Assembly: GCA_015680685.1 (NCBI GenBank)
Contig: MNCI01011855.1
Span: forward strand, 1-23,520
Origin: Gnetum montanum
Taxonomy: Eukaryota; Streptophyta; Gnetopsida; Gnetales; Gnetaceae
Direction: 5' to 3'
Length of the DNA stretch: 23,520 bases
The first letter of the stretch is position 1, and each line of letters starts with the position of its first letter. Under the pieces are notes generated by a model. The model made no database searches. It had not been told where the DNA came from and saw nothing but the letters and a program-made list of their open reading frames with translations. The position numbers and the translations under genes are program-made. Of the stretch, positions 1-10,640 are shown piece by piece.

Positions 1-2
1 TT

Positions 3-140
3 AATATTCATAAACTTAAATCATTCATAGAGTTCTAAGTAACCAGACACAACACTAACACGTTGAATGAAGAACAAGCTCATTCCAATTTCCAAATCTC
101 CTCCTTCCAACTTAGTTGTGGGAAAGATATCCATCTACCA
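3..140 (+). pseudogene. pol: Host element pol, C-terminal tail (partial)
   Basis: The first bases read, in frame 3, as NIHKLKSFIEF followed later by ISSFQLSCGKDIH. The matching place in the guest pol reads NIQQIKLFHEP and ISSFQLNHGGDGH, in the same order and spacing. This is the region after the integrase core, at the end of the polyprotein. One in-frame TAA is present. The rest of pol lies to the left of the window. It is too short to identify alone; the call rests on the alignment with the guest copy. Confidence 0.7.
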
Positions 141-729
141 GAACACCTTGATAAGGATAAAAAACCTTTCTTCCTTTTTTTACAATGTTCTTTATATATT
201 TTTCTTGTTATTTTCATTTGATCTTACTTGAAATTTCTAATTTTGTTCAATGTCTACTATGAATTTTTGAAATTGTTGAACATAGCTAGCAAGGGTATGA
301 TTTAATACTTAGGATAACTTTGTCCTTGAATTATGTTCTCTATGAATAGTTTTTCAATTTCTAGTAGTATCATGTAGTGAGTTCATGATATCCATCCATT
401 CAATTTGTCTCATGTGGACTTTGCATCATGGGGATATGAAGGTTCTTTCACATTAAAACTACTAAAAGTAAAATATGATATGGTTACCCAATGAATTGGA
501 AAAGGACCAAGTGGGAATGGAAAAGGGTGTGACCTTCAGGGGATTTGTTGTGCTCTTTCCTAAACTTCCTTCTTCAGTTTTGTGGCTTATCATTAGTATA
601 TCATCATTCTTACTATCGACCATAAAAGAATACATGTCTTTGTATGGTATTATTTCTATAAAAAAATGGAAATTCAAAGTACACCCTTTTGACAATATTA
701 GGGACTATTATCACTTGTTATGAAGCTGA

Positions 730-755
730 AAAGACATGTTACCCATGCTTGAAGG
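730..755 (+). other. Conserved noncoding block, host copy
   Basis: A 26-bp block, beginning AAAGACATGTTACCC and ending CATGCTTGAAGG, is identical here and at 12764-12789 in the guest spacer, although the surrounding spacer is clearly diverged. TAAGGCCCT follows within about 25 bp in both copies. It may be an RNA or DNA signal of the element; the function is unknown. Confidence 0.6.
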
Positions 756-1529
756 AATCCCTCTAGCTAAGGCCCTAACTACTTCCTTCTTCTCTTGGAG
801 TGATGATTATCATTGGTGGTCATCATGGTCTTTTGATAGTAGGAGAGAAGATATACTTTAATGCGAGGTCATTGTACTTGAAATGGACTTGGTCTAGACT
901 AGTATCAGATCATCTTAATTAGAAATTTTACTAAGGATTCCATGCAACCATGATGTAGATTATTCATCTACCATTCTCTTTCTACCATTCATGCAATCAA
1001 TTTTCTCTCACATTACTATCTCATGTCATGGTGAATTGATAGTTTTTTTTAATAGTTTGCATATCCTAAGATAATCCCCCACATGGGCATTTTGTTTATT
1101 TTAAAATAACCATTCATCATCTAGTATGCATAAGAACTTCTTTTGATGAGGTAATGTAAGAAAATATTAGGCATAATCTTTCTTTGGGGAGGATCCACTT
1201 GCATATATTTTGATTTACTTCAAGTTTAACACTCTAACGATAGGTCTCATTGCAATGTTGATCATCTTGATAGCTTGTAATATCTAGTTTTTACTCTACT
1301 TTGGCATACGAAACATCCTCCAATTACTCATCCCACATGTTCAAATTGCTCCAATTTTTTGAACCATACCCTCAATTATATTGTTGTTACTATTTCCCAT
1401 ATTTTTGAGTCTTGTTTTAAACCCAAACTCGTTCACAATCCTTCGAAATCTTAAAGTGAAAAATAGATGTGAACAACTATCATTGTTGATGTAGTTAGTC
1501 AAGTCGATGCAACCTTGTTGATGCATCTC

Positions 1530-1559
1530 CATCGATGTGACATAAAAATCATATAAATA
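1530..1559 (+). promoter_or_regulatory. Putative internal promoter of the third ORF (host copy)
   Basis: A perfect palindrome CATCGATG (1530-1537) stands 20 bp, start to start, before a TATA box CATATAAATA (1550-1559). The predicted ATG of the third ORF lies about 370 bp downstream. The guest has the same arrangement at 13585 and 13606. The LTR promoters also combine this kind of palindrome with CTATAAATA. Promoter activity is inferred. Confidence 0.5.
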
Positions 1560-1919
1560 CGTGCCAAGAGCCTTAAAATTTAGTCATTTTAATCATTTTC
1601 ACCTATTATTCGATCCTTGAGCTACCATAGGTATGCTTTGTGTCATGGGGGCATCAAACACTAGGTTTTCATAGATAAGATATTGAAATAATATTAAATT
1701 ACTGGTTATAAGAGTTAATATCAATATTCAACCTTCGTTGGAGCATGGATAAAATAATAAAAAATAATAGCATATGTCTATAATCATTAAAATAAATAAT
1801 TAATGATAAACTTCTAACTTTTGACCAATAGACATAACCTAATTAGACAAAGAAAGGTATTCAAATAAAACAAATATTATATTTAAGAAACTAATCCTAG
1901 GTTATGTATGTGATTGTAA

Positions 1920-4730
1920 ATGGTACTTAAGTAAGGAATTTGGATAGGAAGGCCATCCCAGCCCAAGGAAAAAGAACTATGTGGTGGAAGGGGCCAACAA
2001 TTGAAAATGTAAGAATAATAGCCATAAGAGTAAGTAGTTGAGGCCACTGATGCTACTAGACTCTTGTAGGATGAGCTCAAGGTAGAATCTATCCATCAAA
2101 TTCTCACAACAGAATTAGGAAAATTTAATCAAAATGATGTTCCAAGACTATAGCCTAATCTATAGGTCATGCTTACAAAGGCTTGCCTAGAAAAGGTTCA
2201 CATTATGGAAATTCAAAGATCCATCCTTCAAGAACTAAATTTTAGAACTTTCTTGGAGCTTGCACCAAAAAAGGTCAGAACACAACTCCAAGGGTCTCCA
2301 CTATGGTCGATTATCTCCAGTAATGGGGAATGGTAAATGAGAGAAATTTATCTCTTCTAGAACAATTGATAAGGAGATGCCACTATTAAAATCAAAGACA
2401 TGACCATCTCTTACTTAGTTGAAGCAATAGCAGAGATCCTTGGATTATCCAACATCAAGGCAAAGATTGTAGAAATATTCACTCAAGCATACCCAGAAGT
2501 AGGAAAGAGTGGGTTCAATGGTGTTATGGAGTGGACCGTCATGAGTACAGTTCCCTCACTAAGGATGAGTGAGTATATTTTAAGATTGTGACATATCACA
2601 TTAATCCAATAGTTATGCCAAGCAAGGTAATAGCCTTCTCCACTAGGGCATGTATGTCTCTAAGAAAAATGTTTCTAGTCAACCTACTAGAACTCATCTT
2701 CCTTAAAATTGAGAACTGTTTCGAGGAGAATGTGCAGGGTATAAAGACACTTCCCTTTCCATGCCTCATCAAAAAAATCAATAAAAGGGAAAGGATATCT
2801 TGCTATTCTAATGATATAGTTTACAAAGCTCCTACTGCATCATGGTAGGAAATGATGAATGATAAATCTCTTGCCAAGATTCAAGAGGAGGAGAAACCAC
2901 CATCACCATCATCTACAACATCGAAGAAAACTTCAAAAATGTTGGTAGCTGCAAAGCATCTAAGAAAGATTAGAGAGTCGTAGTTGTAAAAAAAATAAGC
3001 CTCTAGAGATGATTGGGAATCTTTGGTATACTAATTAGCCATGAGCCATCTGAACAAGGTCATAAAGACCATTAGTTATTCAAATGATGGAATAATTCTA
3101 TTGTTCTCTTCATAGAGAAATGAGACACCCACTCACTCCAATCTTGTTATCAAAGAAGTCACTATGTCCATACTAGGACAAGCATTCCCTAAAATTTTTG
3201 AAAATGTAGTAGCCTTTTCTATACTGCTAAAAAAAGATGAGGGAACAATGGTTTTAATTATGTCACACAAGGGCCAAGAGATAGCAACTAACATGGTAGT
3301 GGATCACACTGGAGAGGCTTTAAGTGCTCCTACTACATTGGTCTCTGATGTTGCTACCATGGTAGATGTACAAGCATCAACAAGAGTAAGAAGTAGAAGG
3401 ATGAGTGTAATCTAGCATGAAGAAGTGTTGGACTAATCGGTGAGAATCAGCTAATTGATTCTAAAGATCTTTGATCTTGTAGAACACATATCAGCTACCC
3501 AATTTTAGGTATTAGAGATATGGGATAAGCTCTTAATTGCAAATGCATAACTCAAGAAGGCCACTATTAGCAATCAATAGTTGGCTGCTAAGGTTTCATA
3601 ACTTAGAGCTTGCTTGTTAGATCCTATGATTCTTAGGCCAAAACTCACCAAAGATGAAGCTTTTCAATAGCTTTAATAAAAATATCAAGTGGTGGAGAAT
3701 GCCTAGAAAATGGTAATCTTTGATGAATCACTATTGAAAGTAATGGTACGTTATAGTAATCATGGCCTCCATCAAGTTCAAAAGTAAAATCTAGTACTAA
3801 CACAAAAAAATCATTACCTGTAGAATGTTGAACAATAGAAAGGACATATGGCTGAATACATTCATCAATAGTAGGAATATCTTACCAAGATGAACTTAGA
3901 CTTGAGAAGGTTTGCTATAGAAACTTGAAAATTCTCAATGAATGAGGTAAGTGCCCTTTGCCATGAGCCTATATTAACAAGTTAAGGGCCACTATAGAGC
4001 CAAGGTTTGGATGCTCAAGGAAGTCAACAAAAAAGAGATTAAGTTGGCTAAGGTGAAGATAAATGAACCCCTATAGAAACTACAATAAAGAGATGATGTG
4101 TGAGAACCCATGTTTGATGCCCCTAATGCATATAACCAAGTAGAGATCTATCTCAAAGAGTTGCAAATCTAGGATATGACAAAATATATGGAGCTTGCTA
4201 GCCTTTGATATGAAAACTTGGCAATGTTGATAGCTGGGAGCCCTAGATCAAAGTTAGAGAAGTAGGTGATTAGCTCTTACCTCTTTTATCAGGGAGAGTT
4301 CTATCTCCACAAAGAGACTAAATAAAAGCTAAAAGTGACCAATGCGGAGCTTTAAGTTCTCAAAAGAAAATTCACTAATCAAATATTTATTATTGACAAC
4401 TTGATCAAAAGATTAAGTGACTACCTAGAGCTACAAAATTATATTCGTACATTTGACATTGAACATAAATAATTCAAAGCCTCATTTATCAATTTGAAGG
4501 AGATGTTCCCTACACTTATGTACCTATGGAATATTCTAGCACCATCTCATCTAGGTGAAGTAACATGGATCATTCATGACCCATAAGATAAGGAGGAAAA
4601 GATGAAGAAACTTCTAGATGCCTTTTAACTTTCGATGGTAGTAATAAGATAGCCTAGGCCTTGAGTAGAGTAGGGATGTAATAAAGGATCCTTCATGCCA
4701 TAGGAGCCTCCACATTTCGGAATGGTGTAA
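1920..4730 (+). pseudogene. Third ORF of the host element (coiled-coil protein), decayed copy A
   Basis: A decayed ORF of about 2.8 kb, downstream of pol and reading the same way. The ATG at 1920 was chosen because it aligns with ATGs at the same place in copies B and C. It reads in frame 3 to about 2591, then mainly in frame 2 to beyond 3900, with further shifts later. Visible parts are an N-terminal globular region (FLELAPKKVRTQL, SPLWSII), a second block (MPSKVIAFSTRACMSL then FLVNLLELIFLKIE), a Pro/Ser-rich linker near 2895-2930 (EEEKPPSPSSTTSKK), a long Lys/Glu/Leu/Gln-rich helical stretch, and a C-terminal motif at 4563-4628 (TWIIHDP then KEEKMKKLLDAF). The aligned stop is TAA at 4728. 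I recognise no known family. Its place resembles that of the env-like or extra ORFs of Athila/Tat elements, but I see no membrane segment. Confidence 0.75.
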
Positions 4731-4871
4731 AGAATTCATCTCATCTTCATCCATCCAATAGACACCTGCTACTTTTTGCCAAAAGAGTATCCAATCTCTT
4801 TGTACATTGTACTAATTTTGTAACCATGAAAAATGGCACTCAAAAGTTCTTTTTTTTATTAGAGTTAGTCA

Positions 4872-4876
4872 ATGAT
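4872..4876 (+). repeat. Target site duplication of the guest element, left copy (ATGAT)
   Basis: ATGAT directly precedes the guest 5' LTR, and GTGAT (18107-18111) directly follows its 3' LTR. They differ by one G/A transition. Removing the guest and one copy gives a sequence that aligns without a gap to the uninterrupted segments at about 17126-17170 (copy B) and in copy C. Confidence 0.75.
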
Positions 4877-4896
4877 TGATGAGCTTCAATAAGTTG

Positions 4897-4977
4897 CATC
4901 GATGGGACCCTATTTATGTGGTGTTGCCTCATCAACGGGGCTGCGTCGACGTAGCCCTAGAGAAAAAACTATAAATA
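4897..4977 (+). promoter_or_regulatory. LTR promoter: palindromic boxes and TATA box
   Basis: A CATCGATG box (4897-4904) and a near-perfect 16-bp palindrome with core CGTCGACG (4940-4955) precede the TATA box CTATAAATA (4969-4977). The layout matches the other LTRs here. The transcription start would be expected about 30 bp downstream; this is inferred. Confidence 0.65.
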
Positions 4978-5146
4978 TGTGCTCCCCAGTCATGTTTATG
5001 GAAGAGAATTCATAGTAGTAGTAGAGATCTTGCGGTTTTTACATTTGAAAGTTAGAATATTTTTTTGAGTGCCCACAACAGGATTCATTAAGTGTATAGA
5101 TATTTATTTAAGCATTGTTGTACCTGAGCACAATAGTGTGTACGAC

Positions 5147-5152
5147 AATAAA
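5147..5152 (+). terminator. LTR polyadenylation signal AATAAA
   Basis: AATAAA lies about 180 bp after the TATA box, and the 3' LTR has the same hexamer at 17511-17516 in the same context (tgtgtacga.aataaaga.gagcttcttg). It probably marks the R/U5 side of the LTR. Confidence 0.5.
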
Positions 5153-5746
5153 GATGAGCTTCTTGATAAACCTTGTAGCATTATGGATAGTTTAAATGCT
5201 TTATTTATGCATTCATTGTCTTTATTAAATATTTAATGAGTTAAGCTAAATTAAGCTAAATTAGACTTTAATCATTTAAGCTAGATAGATTAAATACATA
5301 AGTATGACTGATTTGCGCATAAATACGTATTTGCTTGGTAATCCTAGTAGCATTATTGCTTGGTGCACCTAGTAGCATAGTGCTTGGTAACCTAGCAATG
5401 GATACGTGGGTTTAGGATGTGTATGAAAGGTGGGATTGGATGCTTATGTTAGGACTAGTTAGAAACTAGTTAGTTAGTTAAATTAAATTACTCATTAAAT
5501 TACTCTATTTCTCTCTTCAAGCACCAACAACATAAAAAAAATGATAAAAATCATAAACCTTGATTACACTTAATCATACCATGTGCATCATAAGTGTAAT
5601 TGGGAAGATAACGAATTGGATAAGATTCACTTTCTAGAAGACTAGTGTGTTGGAAATTATAAAGTTCATGAAATTTGATCGGATAATGTGTGAATGCTTC
5701 ATGATTTGTATGGTTGAGCGTAGGAGTACCTTTATCTGCTCATCAT

Positions 5747-5764
5747 TGGCATTGTTGCTAGGAA
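5747..5764 (+). other. Primer binding site, tRNA-Asp type
   Basis: TGGCATTGTTGCTAGGAA starts one base after the 5' LTR. The expected complement of the plant tRNA-Asp 3' end is TGGCGCCGTTGCCGGGGA. Twelve of 18 positions match, and all six differences are C-to-T or G-to-A transitions, as expected for a decayed site. tRNA-Asp priming is known for Athila-type elements. Confidence 0.8.
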
Positions 5765-5893
5765 TTTTTTTGTTGAAACATGTGCTATTTAGATTTAGTT
5801 GATATCATTGATATCATTTGATGAACCTCAAGGTCCATATCATTCCCAAATAATATAACTATGAAAGCACATCAATATTTTGTTTGTTGCAAA

Positions 5894-8160
5894 ATGTCTT
5901 CTTCTCACAGGAAAAATGATATGAATCACTAGTCCCACAAGAGTTCAAAGTAACATATACTCATCTAGATGAGTTTGTGCGTGATTTCACCTTCATCCTA
6001 CATCAGGATGAGAAATTATGATAGCATGATATGGAGGTCAACATTGTATTGCCTCTCAATTGATCTATGCTCGAGATGCTACTTCAAACTCTAAAGAAGT
6101 TAGACATCTCACATATTTAAGAGGAATATGTTGTGATTGGTTATGACACTCGAGACTACCATCTCGCTAACACACAACACAGGTGAGATTGACATCAGGG
6201 GAGGCATCATGAGGATGCTAAGGGGAAACGGTTCACAAATCCATTATTCCTATTAAATCAAGATGACAAAAAGGATCCTCTTTGTAAAGGTCTTCAACAT
6301 GAAGGTTCTTTATCCTTTGTTATTGGTGATGAGGATGTGACCTTGAATTTGCAGTCTATAATCCACAATTCAAGTTCAAAGAAAGATGGAAGTCAAGGTA
6401 AGGGATCAAATAAGGATAAAGATGATATGAAAAATAATGAATGTGGCTATGATACCCAAGGGAGAGTTGGTAGATTTCATGGTGGAGGTAGTCCTCCTCC
6501 TTCATCCCCATCTTCATCTACATCTACTTCTTATTCCTCTTCTAAATTTGAAAGATTCCATAGAAGGAACAACCATGATGGAGTTGAGCATTAAGGAAAT
6601 AATATTAATTGCCATGCTCACAATAATCAAAGAGGTAATAGTGGACATCATTGGTGATAACAAAACCATGATGATGATGAGCCTCTATTGGTGACCCAAA
6701 GCATGCTTAACATTGTAGAGGTACTTAAGATCCCAACTAGGCATGTAAAACATATTCAGATCAAGTGTGTAGACATGAATGATATCCCAAGATTTAAGGG
6801 GGGATACAACTTTGATTCACAAAGACATCTACAAGCTTTCCATAATGCTTGTGCCATATAGAACATTGAAAATGATTGGAAAAAACTCAAGCTCTTCCCT
6901 AGGACACTCATCAAAGAGGCAGAAAGTTGGTACTAGTCCTTAGATCCAAAATCAATTCATTGATGAAGTACAATGCTTAAACTATTGAATGATAAATACT
7001 AGACATACTCTAAACTGTCTAATCTGATAAGGCAAATCCAAGGCTGGAAATAGAGAACACATGAACCCTTGGATGCCACCATGGATAGATATTACTCTCT
7101 CTTACACTGATTCCTTGGCCATGGTTAGTCTTAGAGGGAACAAATCCACTACATCATAGATGGGTTTAGAGTAGAAATCAGAATAACTCTTGGGGTTTAT
7201 TCACAAGGAAGATTATTCAAACTAAGAGCTCATTAGATATAAAGGCTTATAGAGCAGGTAGTAAAAGAAGAAGGTGAGTTGCAAAAAGGAAAAGAATAGA
7301 GGAATATAATAGGGATCCTTCCATTAGGAAAAGAGAGGTCCAATTTTGTGACGAGGAAGAGTCACTACTTGATGAAGTGATGAATAGGAAAACCTTACCC
7401 ATACAAAATCCTATTTATGATATTTTGGTTAAGGTTGATAAATTATGGGACTCTTTGGATGAAAGGTTCCAAACTACTATGAAGATCACTAAAGCATCCA
7501 AAGAACAGAATAGTGATAGTAAATGCAAGAGATGAAAAGAGGCTAAACGTGCCTACTAGAAAGGTAAGGGAAAAGCTACTATAGTTCAGGAAGTTGTGGA
7601 GACAAGTTGTAATGATGATACTAGTTGTGACATCTATCAATATGAACATTCAAAGGAATGTTTTCTTGTGCTGTCACACTTACAAGAGTCTAGGATGTAT
7701 GCATTGAATTGGTAACTAGCACATAGGCACACACACAAATGATTGCCTTATCCTTAAGGCAATCCAAAGTAGTTCCACTAGAAACAACAAGCTTATTACC
7801 CAAGTGGAGCTCCACCATAACCATATGAGTAATATTAACAATGGAAATAATCACAATCATGGGAAATGCCACTACCAAGACAACAGTAACCTTATAGGCA
7901 ATCAGATCCATATGGGTACTATGTTTAGCAACTTATTTCTCCATGAAGCTCTAGAAGCCATACATCATTCTAGCATCACTATTATCCTCCAAAGTATCAT
8001 AGAAGTCATTCATCATCTACTTGAGGGGAGCACCCATACCCATACGATCCTCCACATGTGTCTGCACACATCTATTTTCTCCTACCTAGTTACCTATTGC
8101 TTCGTCCATGTAGGGTGAAATTCCCTCATAGCCACAGTAATGAAATACTAGGAGGGTTGT
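5894..8160 (+). pseudogene. gag: gag polyprotein, decayed (guest)
   Basis: Gag forms the particle core and binds the RNA. The ATG at 5894 opens MSSSHRK; the frame then shifts to frame 1 near 5941 and to frame 3 near 7300. In order: an N-terminal region; a Gly/Pro/Ser-rich low-complexity stretch (6481-6543); a His/Asn-rich stretch; and a capsid region of the Retrotrans_gag type (about 6700-7240), with QRHLQAFHNACAI, NDWKKLKLFPRTL and SWY. Next come a basic stretch and a degenerate zinc knuckle at 7626-7661 (C-x2-Y-x3-H-x3-C, second Cys replaced by Tyr). A Gln/Pro/Tyr-rich tail (about 7785-8110) has many stops at positions that fit CAA, CAG or CGA codons. The true C-terminus is uncertain; gag and pol may have been one continuous frame. 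Confidence 0.82.
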
Positions 8161-8458
8161 GAATTTATAGCTAGCCTTCTAGCTAAGTGGTTTAGAAAAT
8201 AATTCTAGGAAACAACCATTTTCTCAATGCAACAGTCCTCCCAAATCATCACAACCTAATATGATTGTTCATCCCACATTTTCAACACCCTTATCCTCTA
8301 CATCAAGTACATTCGAGTGCCCTTCAAACCAAATGGCACCTCAAATCCACAGTGTGATGCTAAATCATGTTGTTTTTTATTAGATCAAGGTTGGAAATCT
8401 TCCCAAAATAAGATCTAACCCAAGGAGTCCTCTCATTTACTTTCAGATCATTAGACAT

Positions 8459-8733
8459 GAGCCATGCAAAGCTCTTCTTGATTTTGGTTTTGGTGTCCAT
8501 CTCATCTCTTATGACATGTACAAGGCCTATAATCTATTGTCTCTCAAGAAGAGCAACATTTGTTTAGAATTGGTAGACTAGTCAATTACTATCAACTTTC
8601 TAGTGATCAAGGTTGAGAACTACAAAGGTGACTTTCCCATCATTATGGGAAGGGCATGGTTAAGCTTGATTGATGCGTGAATGAGCATAAGGGACCTCTC
8701 CTTGGAAATCTCCAAGGAAAATGAATTTGGATG
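8459..8733 (+). other. Aspartic protease domain of pol
   Basis: The frame reads ALLDFGFGVHLISYDMYK, and about 50 codons later FPIIMGRAWLSLIDA. This fits the retropepsin layout: an active-site Asp (codon at 8480-8482) in an L-L-D-x-G setting, and the later hydrophobic-GR flap-side motif. The usual D-T/S/L-G is D-F-G here. One in-frame TAG and one TGA are present. The domain would cleave the gag-pol polyprotein. Confidence 0.75.
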
Positions 8734-9112
8734 AATAGAGAATAAGTGTATTCCATGCATCACATACAATGATAACGAGTGTAATTGCATGTAGAAAATA
8801 TGATTTATTAAAAGTACATTCATCCAAGCATGCACTTAGTGTGCACAAAAAATAGATATTCAAAAGTGCTTGTATGTAGCAACCACAAAATAGGAGGGCA
8901 CCTAGTGGTTGACAACTAACTCTGATAGTAGCACATTATGCATGGAACCAACTAAGAGCTTAACATGTGCTTATGTTAAAGGCATGGATGAACTTGAGCA
9001 AGTTCATCACCAACTCTTTGATGATGAATATGATGGTACATGTTGGGGAGAGTTGGTAATCCCTAATAATTTCAAGCAAGAGCCCCTATAATTAAAAACC
9101 CTACCAGTTGGA

Positions 9113-9930
9113 ATGGAGTATGCATTCTTAAACAATGGGAATCCAGTTATCATTAATGCCAAACTTGCTCTTGAACAAAAAGAAAAGTTGTTAAAGATGG
9201 TTAACAAGTGGCCAACAACTTTTTCTTGGCCACATCTTGAGCTAACTGGAATTGATCCAAGGATATGCAAGCATCGCATTTACACTTACCTAGCCATGAA
9301 GCCAAGAACGCAACTGTAGAGGTGGCTGAATCCCAAACTAAAGCAAATCATCAAGAAGGTAATAGAACAACTCATCAAGGAGGGGTTCATCTATCCCATC
9401 ACGGGTAGTGAGTGGGTTGACCCACTCATAATTGTGCCAAAGAAAGGTGGCAATTAGAAGATCTACATCAACTTCAGGTTGTTGAACAAGACAACATTTA
9501 AAGATCATTTTGCATTGCCATTTGTGGATCAAGTGTTGGACACCCTATCTAGGCATTGTTATTATAGCTTCTTGGATGGTTCTAGTGGCTATAACCAAAT
9601 CCAAATTGCACTAGAAAATTAGGCCAAGACAACATTCACTAGTCCCTTGGGGACTTTTGCATATTGTAAGATGCCATTTGGTCTATGCAATGCCCCTGCA
9701 ACATTTCAATGTTTGGTCCTTAGTATTTTCCAATAGTAGATTGGTAGTAGGATAGAAGTCTTCATAGATGACTTTTCTACCTATGGGGCTACATTTAAGT
9801 AAGCCCTGGACCACCTTGAGCAAGTATTGAAGATATGTGTTGAAACAAACCATAGGCTCACTTGGTAGAAGAGCCATTTGATGGTCTAGGAACACATAGT
9901 ACTAGGACATAGAATTACGTAAGAAGGGAC
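9113..9930 (+). other. Reverse transcriptase domain of pol
   Basis: Clear RT motifs in frame 2: EGFIYPITGSEWVDPLIIVPKK, NFRLLNKTT, SFLDGSSGYNQIQIA, CKMPFGLCNAPATFQ, then VFIDDFSTYG with the catalytic Asp pair at 9767-9772 (FIDD in place of the usual F/YMDD), and IVLGHRIT at the end. These match Ty3/gypsy RT of the Athila/Tat branch. About nine in-frame stops occur, seven of them TAG; the one after GGN falls where Trp is usual. Confidence 0.93.
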
Positions 9931-10149
9931 TGAGGTAGACCTAAAAAAATAAGGGTTATCCTAGGAATTACACACCAACCAGAGATAGTTAAAAATTCCT
10001 AATCATTCCTTGGACATACTAACTACTACCCACTATTTATAAAGATTTTTTCTAAGATCACAAAGCCATTAATAGAGCTTACAAAGAAATATGCTCCATT
10101 TATCTTAACAAAGGAGTACAAACATGATTCTAATAATTAAAGGACAAAC

Positions 10150-10560
10150 TCATAGAAACTCTAATTATATGAGCACCAAATTGGTCTAGACCAGTTCACA
10201 TAATGAAAAATGCATCTAATTATGCTTTTGGAGCGATGCTTACATAGTTGGATAATAAGAAATGTACATATTACATCCACTACGCAAGGCAAAGCATTTT
10301 GGGTGCATAATTGAATTACACCACAACGAAGAAAGAATTAATGATAGTGGTGTATGCTCTTGAAAAGTTTAGGTACTATGTGCTTGGTTATAAAGTATTT
10401 GTGCATAAAAATCATAGTGCCATTCTCTTCCTAATGAACAAGTTAATGGTGAGCCCCCATATCATATGGTGGCTTGTAATCTTACAAGAATTTGATCTGA
10501 CAATGGTAGATTAGAAAGGGATTGAGAATGTGGTCGCTGACTACCCCTCTTGGTTAAGAT
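10150..10560 (+). other. RNase H domain of pol
   Basis: In frame 3: APNWSRPVHIMKNASNYAFGAML, then NYTTTKKELMIVVYALEKFRYYVLG, VHKNHSAILFLMNK, and LQEFDLTMVD with GIENVVADYPSW. This is the RNase H fold of gypsy elements. Two active-site Asp positions read Asn (codons at 10209 and 10410), each explained by one G-to-A change. The catalytic Glu in KKEL remains. Confidence 0.88.
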
Positions 10561-10640
10561 GGGATTACAAAGAGAAGGAGATCCTGCTCTCTAATTAATT
10601 TCCAAATGAACTCCTCTTTATAGGAGTAATAAATGACCAA

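Larger units (their letters stand above)
141..1919 (+). other. Host element spacer between pol and third ORF
   Basis: About 1.8 kb without a credible coding frame; short open stretches on both strands show no conservation between copies. It aligns patchily but collinearly with the guest spacer (12009-14115). Shared landmarks are GGGTGTGAC near 523 and 12535, an exact 26-bp block at 730-755, a GGGGAGGA block near 1188 and 13241, and a TATA box at 1550. AT-rich tracts lead into the third ORF. The region resembles a long untranslated leader with a promoter rather than a gene. Confidence 0.7.
1..4876 (+). mobile_element. Host Ty3/gypsy element, left part (3' half, interrupted)
   Basis: This is the 3' half of an Athila/Tat-like LTR retrotransposon that enters from the left edge. 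It holds the last codons of pol, a 1.8-kb spacer, the third ORF, and the start of the segment that leads to the polypurine tract. Each part aligns collinearly with 11850-17130 of the guest element, so the order pol - spacer - third ORF is seen twice. The element stops at 4876, about 64 bp short of where its polypurine tract should be, because the guest inserted there. It continues at 18112. Its 5' LTR, gag and most of pol lie outside the window. Confidence 0.85.
4877..5745 (+). repeat. Guest 5' LTR (869 bp)
   Basis: It begins TGATGAGC and ends GCTCATCA, an 8-bp perfect terminal inverted repeat containing the canonical TG...CA ends. It aligns along its length with 17196-18106 and, more distantly, with 18193-19074 and the reverse complement of 19263-20135. 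It carries a TATA box (4969) and an AATAAA signal (5147-5152). It is followed after one base by the primer binding site, which marks it as a 5' LTR. Confidence 0.92.

Noticed and set aside
7804-8118. 104-codon open frame beginning MELHHNHMSN as a separate gene
   Set aside because: It is a shifted frame over the Gln/Pro/Tyr-rich gag tail; the gag frame explains the composition, with stops at decayed Gln and Arg codons.
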